The translations under genes were made by a program, and so were the position numbers. The notes below the pieces were generated by a model. That model saw only the letters and a program-made list of their open reading frames with translations, did not search any database and was not told the DNA's origin. A stretch of 64,000 bases of DNA from Haloarcula ordinaria (GTDB lineage Archaea; Halobacteriota; Halobacteria; Halobacteriales; Haloarculaceae), in assembly GCF_029338275.1 (NCBI RefSeq), contig NZ_CP119789.1, positions 1,426,001 to 1,490,000 of the forward strand, written 5' to 3'. This document shows, in pieces, positions 1-8,278 of the stretch; position 1 is the stretch's first letter, and every line of letters begins with the position of its first letter.

Positions 1-167
1 CGTGGGTCGGCCTCCGTCGGGGGTGACCGCCGCGGCGCGCCACGAAAGCGACATACTCGGTGGGGCGTCCGCTGGCGACATATCAGTTACTCCGCTGTCG
101 CTTTCCACTTTCACTTTCACTCCGGGGATGGCTCGGGTTCACATTCCATGGGCCGCTTGGGTCGAGT
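1..167. other. Left-edge stretch without a recognised gene
   Basis: I see no convincing gene here. The open frames that cross it read into the following small gene in the wrong frame or as an unlikely N-terminal extension. A pyrimidine-rich run with repeated TTTCAC units lies near 107-121. It may be the promoter or 3-prime flank of a gene outside the window. Confidence 0.5.
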
Positions 168-341
168 ATGTTCGAGGAGCTACTCGACGACGCGGCGCTG
201 ACCTGTGACGGCCACGACTGCGACCGGTCGCTCGCGGAGCCGGCGCTGGTGTTCGAGACGGACGCCGGCCGCCGCGCGGCCTACGAGTGTGCGTGCGGTG
301 CGGTGACGGTGACCGTCTGTCGCCCCGAGTCGTCTCGCTGA
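168..341 (+). CDS. Small cysteine-rich protein, 57 aa
   Basis: Function not recognised. The ATG at 168 gives an acidic 57-residue protein with five cysteines, including a CACG pair near residue 41-44 and cysteines at about 13 and 18. That spacing suggests a small zinc-ribbon-like fold, which is an inference. A longer frame running back to position 60 would add a basic, hydrophobic N-terminus unlike haloarchaeal proteins, so I chose the internal ATG. It is followed after 25 bases by the DUF371 gene on the same strand, so the two may be cotranscribed. Confidence 0.6.
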   Translation: MFEELLDDAALTCDGHDCDRSLAEPALVFETDAGRRAAYECACGAVTVTVCRPESSR

Positions 342-366
342 AGTACCCCGACCGTCGAGGGGGCGT

Positions 367-792
367 ATGAACCTCGAGGCGACCGTCCACGCGACGGGGC
401 ACGAACACGTCAGCGCCGAACACGCGAGCACGCTGGAACTGACGAGCGACGACTTCCTGACGCCGGCCGGGGACTGCATCCTCGGTATCGATGCCTATCC
501 GGTCCCCTGTGAGTTCGACGAGGAATTCGTCGCGGCCTGCCGGGACGCCGACGCGACCATCTCAGCGACCATCCGAGCGGCCGGCCACACCGCCACGGTC
601 ACGGGGTCAGGCCACCCGGACCTGACCTTCGAGAGCGACCGGAGCCACGTCCTGCGGACGAGTGACTACGTCGACGACCGGACGGTGATGGTCGAGGCCG
701 ACGCCGCCGCCGGCGACGTCGACCGCGACCTGGTCGCCGCACTGGCCGATGGGGCCGACGTGACCATGACTCTGCGAGTCACTGTCGACTGA
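367..792 (+). CDS. DUF371 family protein
   Basis: This 141-residue protein fits the archaeal DUF371 family: it opens with a beta-rich region holding an ATGHEHVSAEH segment and then a TPAGDCILGIDA segment, both typical of that family as I remember it. The family has no firmly established function. The protein is short, acidic and soluble, with no signal or membrane segment. It sits between a small Cys-rich gene and endonuclease III on the same strand, with gaps of 25 and 54 bases. The ATG at 367 is the only reasonable start. Confidence 0.75.
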   Translation: MNLEATVHATGHEHVSAEHASTLELTSDDFLTPAGDCILGIDAYPVPCEFDEEFVAACRDADATISATIRAAGHTATVTGSGHPDLTFESDRSHVLRTSDYVDDRTVMVEADAAAGDVDRDLVAALADGADVTMTLRVTVD

Positions 793-846
793 GCCGGCGT
801 CGGCACGATAGACGGCTCTTTGGGGCTCGCGACCCACCGTCGAGCC

Positions 847-1647
847 ATGGACGACCCCGAACCCGACCGGAACATCAGCGGCGGCGAGGCGGGCGGTGGC
901 GAGCCGACGGCGTTCGACCCGGGGACCGGCGAGACGCGCGCCGAAGCCGTCGTCGACCGCCTGGGCGACCTGTACTGGCAGAAGACCTACGGCGGCCAGG
1001 CGGCCTTCGAGTGCCTGGTCCGGACGATTCTCAGCCAGAACACCTCGGACAAAGCCAGTCAGCCGGCGCACGAGGCCCTGATGGACGCCTACGGCGGGGC
1101 GGACCTGGCCGCCTCGCTCGCCGACGCAGACCAGGGGACGCTGGCCGAGACCATCTCGTCGGCCGGCCTGTACAACCAGAAGTCCGAACGCATCGTCGCC
1201 CTGGCCCAACTGGTGTGTGACGAGTACGGCGGCGCGGACGGCTTCGACGCGTTCGTCACGACCGGCGACCCCGGGGAGGTCCGGGACCGACTGCTGGCGA
1301 TGAACGGTGTCGGGCCGAAGACGGCCGACTGTGTCCTCCTCTTCTCGGGCGGCCGCGACGGCGTCTTTCCCGTCGATACGCACGTCCACCGCATCGCGCG
1401 CCGGATGGGGCTGGCACCCGCTGACGCCGACCACGAGACGGTTCGCGAGCACCTGGAACGAGCAGTGCCGGGAGAGAAGTGCGGTTTCGGCCACACGGCG
1501 ATGATTCAGTTCGGACGCGAGTACTGTACCGCGAGACAGCCGGCGTGTCTGGACGACCCTGACGCGTGTCCGCTGGCGGGGCTCTGTGACCAGGTGGGGG
1601 TCTACCCGGCCTCGGGCGAGGTGGTCGACCCGAGCGAGGGAGACTAA
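847..1647 (+). CDS. nth: Endonuclease III, DNA glycosylase/AP lyase
   Basis: Removes oxidised pyrimidines from DNA and cleaves the abasic site, acting in base excision repair. The 266-residue protein has the HhH-GPD fold: a helix-hairpin-helix GVGPKTAD with the expected catalytic lysine at residue 158 and the catalytic aspartate in PVDTHVHR at residue 177. A C-terminal iron-sulfur loop follows with cysteines at 227, 234, 241 and 247. Spacing is CX6CX6CX5C, whereas the bacterial enzyme has CX6CX2CX5C, so the loop is longer by four residues. The ATG at 847 is preferred over one 27 bases upstream, because the acidic MDDPEPD start is typical for halophiles. Confidence 0.9.
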   Translation: MDDPEPDRNISGGEAGGGEPTAFDPGTGETRAEAVVDRLGDLYWQKTYGGQAAFECLVRTILSQNTSDKASQPAHEALMDAYGGADLAASLADADQGTLAETISSAGLYNQKSERIVALAQLVCDEYGGADGFDAFVTTGDPGEVRDRLLAMNGVGPKTADCVLLFSGGRDGVFPVDTHVHRIARRMGLAPADADHETVREHLERAVPGEKCGFGHTAMIQFGREYCTARQPACLDDPDACPLAGLCDQVGVYPASGEVVDPSEGD

Positions 1648-1656
1648 AATCCGTTC

Positions 1657-2001
1657 TCAGTCGCTCTCGGTGATGGAGATGGTGCCGTGGTCGATGCGGA
1701 CGTCGAACCCCTCGTACTGGAAGGAGACGGAGGCGTTCGCCAGGTCGGCCCGGTGGTCGCTAAAGAGCATGTCCAGCGCGTCGGGGTCGATGATGTCGTA
1801 GACCACCGACAGGTCGCGCGGGTCAACGCCCTTCCGGTCGGCGACCAGCGCCGTGACCGCCATGCTCGGCACGCTGTCTGCGGGGTCGAACGCCGCGGCC
1901 GTCGTGCCGGTGGCCTCGTCCGTCGTGAGGCTCGTGAACGGGAACATCCCGTCGCTGACTAACGCTCCCGGACCTGTCTCTCGTTCAGATAACTCGTCCA
2001 T
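1657..2001 (-). CDS. HalOD1 output domain protein (copy 1)
   Basis: A 114-residue single-domain protein matching the haloarchaeal HalOD1 output domain: it has the family core VVYDIIDPDALDMLF and a C-terminal VSFQYEGFDVRIDHG strand pair. HalOD1 is otherwise found at the end of haloarchaeal signalling proteins; standalone versions have no defined role. It lies directly downstream of a bat-like HTH-10 regulator on the same strand, but a TATA-like sequence (2056-2063, minus strand) in the 77-base gap suggests its own promoter. The same arrangement recurs at 12729-13837. Its 3-prime end faces nth across a 9-base gap. Confidence 0.8.
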   Translation of the reverse strand: MDELSERETGPGALVSDGMFPFTSLTTDEATGTTAAAFDPADSVPSMAVTALVADRKGVDPRDLSVVYDIIDPDALDMLFSDHRADLANASVSFQYEGFDVRIDHGTISITESD

Positions 2002-2055
2002 GCACGTACGGAATATGTCTACGAGAATGCCAGATGCGGTTGACTATGTAACTCG

Positions 2056-2063
2056 TTTAAATA
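2056..2063 (-). promoter_or_regulatory. TATA-like box for HalOD1 gene copy 1
   Basis: Read on the minus strand, TATTTAAA lies 55 bases upstream of the ATG at 2001. It predicts a transcript start near 2035 and a short leader. The second HalOD1 gene has a similar element at a similar distance, which supports the call. Confidence 0.5.
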
Positions 2064-2078
2064 CGGAACCCGGGCGAG

Positions 2079-2726
2079 TCATCCGGTTTCGGACAACATC
2101 TCGCGGATGAGAGCCCGGTGGCCACGCCGCAGTCGGTTCGCGACGGCCTGTCGCGAGATGCCGAGTTCGGCCGCGACGTCCTCCAGCGTTGCGGTCCGCG
2201 GCTCGTCGAAGAACCCCAGCTCGTAGGCCAGCAGCAGGGCCTCTCGCTGGGCCGCGGTCAGTTCGGCTGGTTCGTAGTCGCCGCTGGCGGACAGCTCGTG
2301 CAGTTCCGTCAGCGTGAGGTCGATACCCAGGTCCCGACACGCCCTGTCGAACTTGGCGATGGCGCCCGGTTCGATGCCGCGGACCTGGACCGTCCAGCCC
2401 TGAATCGTCCCGTTCGCCGAGAGCAAGGAGACGCCCGTCTCGATGATGGCCCCCAGGACGCCCTCGTAGGTCGTGACGTACTCACACCGGAGCAGCGAGC
2501 GGTCGCCGACCTGGTCGATGACGTCGACGTCCGCCAGGGCGGCCGCCGCCGTGAGGCTCTCGCGGGCCTGCTCGCCCTCCGGTCCGCTGACCCAGATGTA
2601 CGGCAAGATAGCGTCCCCCGTTGGAATCAGCCGCTCTATCTCGATGGTCGCGTCCTGGAACGACTCGAAGACGGCGTCGAATGGGAACGCCCCGTAGTCG
2701 ATGGTGAACTCCGCGAGCGTCGCCAT
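2079..2726 (-). CDS. Bat-like HTH-10 transcriptional regulator (copy 1)
   Basis: A 215-residue regulator of the bacterio-opsin activator type. Residues 1-150 form the bat-associated sensor-like domain (opening MATLAEFTIDYGAFPFDAVF), and residues 155-215 carry the HTH-10 DNA-binding domain, with the signature run LTAAQREALLLAYELGFF and then a helix-turn-helix in AAELGISRQAVANRLRRG. There is no receiver, PAS or kinase part, so the ligand or input is unknown. The target is likely local or its own cassette. It is paired with a HalOD1 gene downstream and has a diverged paralogue at 13166-13837 in the same context. Confidence 0.85.
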   Translation of the reverse strand: MATLAEFTIDYGAFPFDAVFESFQDATIEIERLIPTGDAILPYIWVSGPEGEQARESLTAAAALADVDVIDQVGDRSLLRCEYVTTYEGVLGAIIETGVSLLSANGTIQGWTVQVRGIEPGAIAKFDRACRDLGIDLTLTELHELSASGDYEPAELTAAQREALLLAYELGFFDEPRTATLEDVAAELGISRQAVANRLRRGHRALIREMLSETG

Positions 2727-2786
2727 TGTCCGTAGTCCCTCGGCTATTGGTAAAAGGTCACTGACTGTATACCCGGTACGGTCGGC

Positions 2787-3818
2787 TTACTGCCGGTGGC
2801 CCCATCGCTCGCCGTCGTCGGCGTACCGGGCACTGACGATGCGGTTGAACTGGTCGTCCGACAGCGAGAGGTCGACGGCCCCGACGTTCTCGTCCAGCTG
2901 GTCGACGGTCCGGGCGCCGACGATGGGCACGCAGGTGAGGTCCGGTTGCTCGATGAGCCAGCGCAGCGCCACCTGTGCCGGCGTCGCGTCGAGGTCCTCG
3001 GCGATGGCCTCGATCTCCGCCAGTACGTGCCACCCGCGCTCCGAGAGGTAGTAGTCCTGGAAGGAGTCGTAGATGTCGCCACGGGCCCCCTCCGGCCCCT
3101 CGAAGGCCTTGGGGTCGTCGGGGTCTGCGCGCTCGTACTTCCCGGTGAGGAACCCGCCGGCAAGCGGCGAGTAGGGACAGACCGCGATGTCCTGGTCGGC
3201 ACAGACGTCGAGGTAGTCCTTGACGTCGTCGCGATAGCCCGCGTGGAACAGGGGCTGTGTCACGTCGAAGCGCTCGAGGCCCTCGACGTCGCTCGTCCAG
3301 AGCGCCTTCGTGAGTTGCCAGGCGGCCATCGTCGACGCGCCCAGATAGTGGACTTTCCCCTCCCGGACCAGGTCGTTCAGCGTCCGCATCGTCTCGACGA
3401 TGTCGCTCTCGTCGTCCCAGCGGTGGATGTAGTAGAGGTCGAGGTAGTCGGTACCGAGGCGTTCCAGCGTCCCCTCGATCTGGGCGCGGATGTGCTTGCG
3501 CCCGAGGCCGTGGTCGTTCGGGCCGGGTTCGCCCCGGCCGTCGAAGGGGAAGTACACCTTCGAGGCGAGGACGAAGTCCTCGCGGTCGTACTCTTCGAGC
3601 CACTCGCCGATGTACGCCTCGCTGGTGCCGTTGGGCGTCCCGTAGACGTTGGCCGTGTCGATGAAGTTGATGCCCCGCTCCCAGGCGGCGTCCAGCAGTT
3701 CGTGGGCCTCTTGCCGGTCCGTCTCGACGATGTCGCCGGCTTCGCGGCCGAACCGCCACGTGCCGAAACAGAGTTGCGAGACGCGCGTCCCCGTGTTGCC
3801 GAGTCGTGTGTACTCCAT
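2787..3818 (-). CDS. Aldo/keto reductase
   Basis: NAD(P)H-dependent oxidoreductase of the AKR superfamily, 343 residues, in the size range of AKR11-13-type enzymes rather than the shorter AKR5 type seen later in this window. Seen in sequence: the barrel opening YTRLGNTGTRVSQLCFGTW, the active-site aspartate and tyrosine in FIDTANVYG, the catalytic lysine in LASKVYF, the histidine in YYIHRWD, and a C-terminal NADP-binding segment around VPIVGARTVDQLDENV. The ATG at 3818 is preferred because MEYTRLGNTG begins the conserved first strand. The substrate cannot be told from sequence. It stands alone, with 58-60 base gaps to neighbours on the same strand. Confidence 0.85.
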   Translation of the reverse strand: MEYTRLGNTGTRVSQLCFGTWRFGREAGDIVETDRQEAHELLDAAWERGINFIDTANVYGTPNGTSEAYIGEWLEEYDREDFVLASKVYFPFDGRGEPGPNDHGLGRKHIRAQIEGTLERLGTDYLDLYYIHRWDDESDIVETMRTLNDLVREGKVHYLGASTMAAWQLTKALWTSDVEGLERFDVTQPLFHAGYRDDVKDYLDVCADQDIAVCPYSPLAGGFLTGKYERADPDDPKAFEGPEGARGDIYDSFQDYYLSERGWHVLAEIEAIAEDLDATPAQVALRWLIEQPDLTCVPIVGARTVDQLDENVGAVDLSLSDDQFNRIVSARYADDGERWGHRQ

Positions 3819-3876
3819 ACCGGCGCGCACGGGCGGCCGCGTGAAAACCTCTATGGCACGACCCCGCTGGCGATGG

Positions 3877-4512
3877 TCAGTAGTCCCGCGTCCGGTCGAC
3901 CTGGACCGACGAGCCGACGTCCAGTTCCTGCACCCGGTCGTTCTCGTCCAGCGGGAGTCCGTTGGCTTTCGGAATCTCCAGGTAGTACGTCAGCGACCGC
4001 GCCCCCTCCCGTCGCGGTTCGAGGCGCCAGACGTGGTCGGCCACGGACAGCGTGAGCTCGCGGTTCGGCGACTCGGCTTCACGACCGGACTCCAGACAGT
4101 GGAGCATCCCGACGCCACCCGTCTCCGCCAGTCGGCGCGAGAGCGCGTTGAGCAGGTCGAGGTACGCCGCCATCGACGCCGTCCGTTCGAGCGGGTCGAC
4201 TACGTCGACGACGACGTCGTCACCGTCCTCGAGCTGTTCGAGCCCGGCGTCGATGGTCGCGAGCGCGTCGTCCAGGTCGACGTGCTCGACCCGCCTGAGC
4301 TTCGGGTCGAGGTCCTGCTGGGCGAGCTGGCGCTGGACGCTGTCGACGGTCCGAAGCGTCGTGAAGTAGTGTGTCGGTCGCAGTCCCGTGTGGGCACAGA
4401 GGACGGGCAGGGACTGGGCCTCCGGCGGTGCGAGGAGCGCGACGATGCTCCCGGGCTGGAGGCCGCCACCCAGTGTCCGGTCGATGGTGTCGATACCGGT
4501 CGAGAGGCGCAT
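3877..4512 (-). CDS. RecA-like (RAD55/KaiC-type) protein with degenerate P-loop
   Basis: The 211-residue protein has the architecture of the archaeal RAD55/KaiC-like RecA superfamily: an N-terminal GIDTIDRTLGGGLQPGSIVA lead-in, then the position of the Walker A loop, and a Walker B-like strand DDVVVDVVDPLE near residue 98. The P-loop position reads LAPPEAQS (residues 27-34): the glycines and the essential lysine are absent (the lysine site is Gln33), so ATP hydrolysis is unlikely. It may be a regulatory or scaffold protein. It lies 40 bases downstream of fttA on the same strand and could be cotranscribed with it. Confidence 0.7.
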   Translation of the reverse strand: MRLSTGIDTIDRTLGGGLQPGSIVALLAPPEAQSLPVLCAHTGLRPTHYFTTLRTVDSVQRQLAQQDLDPKLRRVEHVDLDDALATIDAGLEQLEDGDDVVVDVVDPLERTASMAAYLDLLNALSRRLAETGGVGMLHCLESGREAESPNRELTLSVADHVWRLEPRREGARSLTYYLEIPKANGLPLDENDRVQELDVGSSVQVDRTRDY

Positions 4513-4552
4513 GGTCTCTCCACTACCGACGACAGCAAAAGTCTGCCGTCGA

Positions 4553-6466
4553 CTACCGGAAGCGGAACGTCTCTAGGTTCTCCGGCGCGAAGGTCCGCAG
4601 GTTGTACTCGTGGTACAGTCCCGACGAGAGGTCCTGAATCGCGGACTCGTCGCCGTGGACGCAGAGCACCTTCTCCGGCTGCGGGCTCATCGTGTTGACG
4701 AAGTTCTCGAGGCCCTGCCGGTCGGCGTGGCCCGAGAACCCGTCGATGGTCTCGACGCGCAGCTGGACGTCGATGCGCTCGCGGCTCCCGTCGCGCGTCG
4801 GGACCTCCGACTGCCCGTTCTGGACGCGGCGCCCGGCCGTCCCCTTCGCCTGGTAGTCGAGGAAGGTCAACGCCGAGTCCGGGTCCGGGCCGACGTGTTC
4901 GAGCCACGACAGCACCGGGCCGCGGTCGAGCATCCCCGACGGGGCGATGACGACAGCTGCCTCGCCGTCCGCTATCGATTTCCGTTCGTCGTCGTCGCCG
5001 TCGAACGGCTGGAACTGGTCGGCCAGGAAGGGGTTCGACTCCACGTCGAAGATACGGTCCTCCAGGTTGTCGCGAAGGAAGTCGGGATAGGTCGTGTGGA
5101 CGGCCGTCGCCTCCCACACCATCCCGTCGAGGTAGATGGGGAGCTCGGGGATGTCGCCCTCCCGCATCGCCTCCGCCAGGACCAGCATGACCTCCTGTGC
5201 CCGGCCCACGGGGTTCGTCGGCACGAGGACGGTCCCGCCGCGCTCGGCGGTGTCGCGCACGACCTGTTTGAATTTCCGCTCCGAGTCGCCCTGGTCGGTC
5301 TGGTAGTCGTTGCGGCCGCCGTACGTCGACTCCAGGACGAGCGTCTCGACGCGCGGGAACTGGTTGACCGCCCCGTCGAGCAGTCGGGTGTCGCTGTAGT
5401 GGATGTCGCCGGAGAACGCGACGTTGTACAGCCCCTCGCCGACGTGGAAGTGGACGACGGAGCTGCCCAGGACGTGGCCCGCGTTGTGCAGCGTCAGCTT
5501 GACGTCCGGCGCGATGTCGGTCACGTCGCCGTAGTCCAGCGTGATGGTGTGCTTGATGGCCTCGCGGACCATCTCCGACCCGTACGGCGGCGTCCGCCCG
5601 TCCGCGTTCGCGCTGTCGATGTACTCCAGCGTCAACAGCCCCAGCAGGTCACGGGTCGGTTCGGTACAGTAGATGGGGCCGTCGTACCCCCGTTCGTACA
5701 GCAGAGGCACCAGCGCGGAGTGGTCTAAGTGAGCGTGGGTCAGGACGACGGCGTCGATGGTCGACGCGCCGGACCCGAGCGCTTCGGGCACGTCGAGGTA
5801 CGGCGTCTCGCCGCTCGCGCCCGGTTTCTCGCCGCAATCGACCAGGATTCGCGTGTTGGGCGTCGAGATGACGAAGGCGGCGCGGCCGACCTCGCGACAG
5901 CAGCCAAGCGAGGTGATGCGGACCCACTCGTCGTCGGACATCGGCTCGCGGTGGATCTGGCGGCCGACGCGCTCCAGGATGGTCCGGCGTTCCTCGCGTT
6001 CCTGCCCGAGGAAGCTCCGGACGTTGTCGACCGTCGCCGACTCGATGGGGGCGCTCCGGACGACGTCCGGCGTCCACCCGACCTCGGCGGTAATCTCCCG
6101 GCGCGTCTCGCCGCCGCGGCCGATGACGACGCCCGGGTTCCGGGCCTCGATGCGGACCTCGCCGGTCTCCCTGTCGAAGTCGATGTCGGTCACGCCGGCG
6201 TCGTCCGAGACGATGTCCCGGATGGCCGCCTCGGCGGTCTCCGGCGGTGTCAGGACGCCGGGGTCCGGGCGGACCGTGATGCGCTTCCGGAGCTTCGACG
6301 CGAGCTGGCGGACGAGCTCGGCGTCCGCGGCGAACTCCTTGGGGTCCTGTGTGTAGATGACGAGTTCGGGCCCCTCGTAGGTCACGTCCGACACGGAGAT
6401 TCGCCGTGGGACGACGTCGTCTATCGTTGCCTTCACCTCTTCGAGCTGCTGGTCTACCGTACTCAT
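4553..6466 (-). CDS. fttA: Transcription termination factor / ribonuclease FttA (aCPSF1)
   Basis: Archaeal homologue of the cleavage and polyadenylation nuclease CPSF73, known to cut nascent RNA and terminate transcription. The 637-residue protein shows N-terminal KH domains (second one with GRGGETRRE near residue 116), a metallo-beta-lactamase core with HAHLDH at 244-249, and a beta-CASP insertion with C-terminal histidine motifs, including GFSGHADRQ. Length and domain order match the family. The start ATG at 6466 gives the conserved acidic N-terminus. It is divergent from the gene at 6673 across a 206-base region with TATA-like elements and an inverted repeat. Confidence 0.95.
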   Translation of the reverse strand: MSTVDQQLEEVKATIDDVVPRRISVSDVTYEGPELVIYTQDPKEFAADAELVRQLASKLRKRITVRPDPGVLTPPETAEAAIRDIVSDDAGVTDIDFDRETGEVRIEARNPGVVIGRGGETRREITAEVGWTPDVVRSAPIESATVDNVRSFLGQEREERRTILERVGRQIHREPMSDDEWVRITSLGCCREVGRAAFVISTPNTRILVDCGEKPGASGETPYLDVPEALGSGASTIDAVVLTHAHLDHSALVPLLYERGYDGPIYCTEPTRDLLGLLTLEYIDSANADGRTPPYGSEMVREAIKHTITLDYGDVTDIAPDVKLTLHNAGHVLGSSVVHFHVGEGLYNVAFSGDIHYSDTRLLDGAVNQFPRVETLVLESTYGGRNDYQTDQGDSERKFKQVVRDTAERGGTVLVPTNPVGRAQEVMLVLAEAMREGDIPELPIYLDGMVWEATAVHTTYPDFLRDNLEDRIFDVESNPFLADQFQPFDGDDDERKSIADGEAAVVIAPSGMLDRGPVLSWLEHVGPDPDSALTFLDYQAKGTAGRRVQNGQSEVPTRDGSRERIDVQLRVETIDGFSGHADRQGLENFVNTMSPQPEKVLCVHGDESAIQDLSSGLYHEYNLRTFAPENLETFRFR

Positions 6467-6582
6467 GAGTCAGAACGGGTCGCTGTCGTCGACAGGCGGG
6501 CCCCACCGTCGCCGTCGCTGGGCCCGAAACCTGCGGGATGAACGCTGTCTACGGATGTCATACAGTTGTATATCGAGTTGTC

Positions 6583-6606
6583 TCCGGACAGGGAAACACG
6601 TCCGGA
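6583..6606. repeat. Inverted repeat between fttA and the 6673 gene
   Basis: TCCGGAC at 6583-6589 and GTCCGGA at 6600-6606 are perfect inverted copies, separated by 10 bases. The dyad sits in the divergent intergenic region, 117 bases upstream of fttA and about 67 bases upstream of the opposite gene. It could be a regulator site or a cruciform. Nothing else about it can be shown from sequence. Confidence 0.5.
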
Positions 6607-6640
6607 AAACCGGCCTCTAATCCAGGTATTCCCTTCACAA

Positions 6641-6648
6641 TATAAAAG
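6641..6648 (+). promoter_or_regulatory. TATA box for the 6673 gene
   Basis: TATAAAAG begins 32 bases upstream of the ATG at 6673. This is the expected distance for a leaderless haloarchaeal transcript. Confidence 0.6.
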
Positions 6649-6672
6649 ACTTCGCACTACGGAGTTCCCGTC

Positions 6673-7161
6673 ATGCGCGTCACACCCGCCGTCGTCCGCG
6701 AGGAGTACGAGTGGATTCGCGAGCGGCGCTCGGTCGTCGTTCCGCTGGTCAACGACACCCGCGACCACCTGGGCGAGCAGTTCGACGTGGACGTCGCTCA
6801 CATCTCAGACACCCAGTACGACGAGACCGTCGCGGCGGTGTTCGCGGACGGCGACCGGGCGGTCAACGTCGCCACGCTCTCGCGATTGCTCCGCGACCTG
6901 GATGTCGAGGGCGACTATCCGGGGTTCGTCGTCGACGAGCTGCTTGGCCGGGAACTCGCCGGGATGGTCGCCGGCGACCAACCGCTACGGCTGCTGGCGG
7001 AGGCCACCTTCCACGTCGCAGACGTCCGAACGCACGGCGATGCCGACGACGCGGCCGGCGCCGACGACCTCGACGCGGCGCTGGCGGCGGGCGCCCAGAC
7101 CAGACTCCCAGGCTGGCCGTGGCAGGAGCAGGAGAGTCCCTTCCGTCTAGAAGGAGAGTGA
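6673..7161 (+). CDS. Conserved-looking hypothetical protein
   Basis: Function not recognised. A 162-residue acidic soluble protein, mostly predicted helix, beginning MRVTPAVVREEYEWIRERRS and ending in a Trp/Pro-containing tail (LPGWPWQEQE). It carries no known catalytic motif that I can see. The ATG at 6673 fits a TATA box 32 bases upstream, so the mRNA is probably leaderless. It is transcribed divergently from fttA, and its last 15 bases overlap the end of the convergent P19-like gene. Confidence 0.7.
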   Translation: MRVTPAVVREEYEWIRERRSVVVPLVNDTRDHLGEQFDVDVAHISDTQYDETVAAVFADGDRAVNVATLSRLLRDLDVEGDYPGFVVDELLGRELAGMVAGDQPLRLLAEATFHVADVRTHGDADDAAGADDLDAALAAGAQTRLPGWPWQEQESPFRLEGE

Positions 7162-8196
7162 GGGCGTCCCGAGGAACGCCGTCTCGTAGCCCTCGTGTCT
7201 GGAGACCTGCGGCGGGGCGATGACGTCGACGGTGACCGACGGCTCGGCCGCCGTCGAGGCCACCACGGCACCGTAGTGATAGCCGATGTCGGGGTGAATC
7301 GCCGCGGTCAGCGCGTCATCGAAGACCGTCTCGCCGTCCGCCTCGACGGCGCCGCCGAGCGACATCATCGGGAGCGGCACGCGATTGTAGGGCGTGCGGA
7401 CCGATACGGCGAGGTAGGACTCGCCGTCGCCGAGGAATGGGGCGTCCCGCAGCCAACTCGCGGCGTAAGTCTCGTCGGCGCCCGCGCTGGTTCCGAGCAG
7501 CGTTCCGGGCAGCGCCGACGCCTCCGGGGCCCGCGAGGTCGGTATCATGTCCATCTGCATCAGGTCGAGCGCGGCCCGCTCACCCTGGGTCTCGGGGAAC
7601 TCTTCGTAGGCGAGGCTCTGCAGCGCCGACTCCGCGAAGTCGAACTCGACGGTCGCCTCGCCGGCGTCCCCGAAGCGGCCCTCGAACGCCCCCAGGCGAC
7701 GTTCGTTCATGCCCTCGACACGGACCGAGATCTGGTAGACGCCCTCGCCGTCCAGCGCGTAGTTGTCGCCGTAGTGAAAGCCCATGTTCTGCGAGACCAT
7801 CGGCCACGGCTGCTTGTCGGCGACCGTCTCGCCGTCCCGTTCGACCGCGATGGAGACGCCGGCTGAGACGGGCAGCACCATCCCGCTCTCGGGGTCCCAG
7901 ACGCTCGCCATCAGGTGGAGGCTGTCCGCCTCGCGGATGTCGACCTGCTCGGCGGTGGTGCCGGTCACCGTCCAGAAGCGGTGTGGGTACGAGTAGGTCA
8001 GGCCGACCATGTAGTCGCCGGCCTGGGCCATTCCGGCCATCCCCATCCCTTCTCTGTGCGTGGGGCGGTAGGTGGCGTCGGGGCGGTCTTCGACGAGCGG
8101 CGGGGCCCGTGTCGACTGCGTGCTCAGTGCCCCACAGCCCGCCAGCAGCGACGCGCCGGTGACGCCGGCACCGGCGAGGAACTGTCGTCGGTTCAT
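7147..8196 (-). CDS. Tat lipoprotein, P19/Tp34-like metal-binding protein
   Basis: Exported, membrane-anchored protein of 349 residues: MNRRQFL twin-arginine signal and a lipobox LLAGC with the lipidated cysteine at residue 21. A Met-rich segment (GMGMAGMAQAGDY) precedes two halves that each carry a histidine-tyrosine-glycine motif (FHYGDN near residue 144, YHYGAV near 307). This motif recalls the P19/Tp34 family, which binds iron or copper outside the membrane. Two repeated halves in one chain would be unusual for that family. It is the last gene of a minus-strand cluster with a DyP-like protein and a regulator. Assignment by motif only, so moderately sure. Confidence 0.6.
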   Translation of the reverse strand: MNRRQFLAGAGVTGASLLAGCGALSTQSTRAPPLVEDRPDATYRPTHREGMGMAGMAQAGDYMVGLTYSYPHRFWTVTGTTAEQVDIREADSLHLMASVWDPESGMVLPVSAGVSIAVERDGETVADKQPWPMVSQNMGFHYGDNYALDGEGVYQISVRVEGMNERRLGAFEGRFGDAGEATVEFDFAESALQSLAYEEFPETQGERAALDLMQMDMIPTSRAPEASALPGTLLGTSAGADETYAASWLRDAPFLGDGESYLAVSVRTPYNRVPLPMMSLGGAVEADGETVFDDALTAAIHPDIGYHYGAVVASTAAEPSVTVDVIAPPQVSRHEGYETAFLGTPSLSF

Positions 8197-8278
8197 GCGC
8201 GTCCCTAACAGTCTCCCGTGAAAGACGGTTCTGGTACAGCGGGCGAAAACGGCCGACTGTAGCGGGTTCCGGCGTCGG

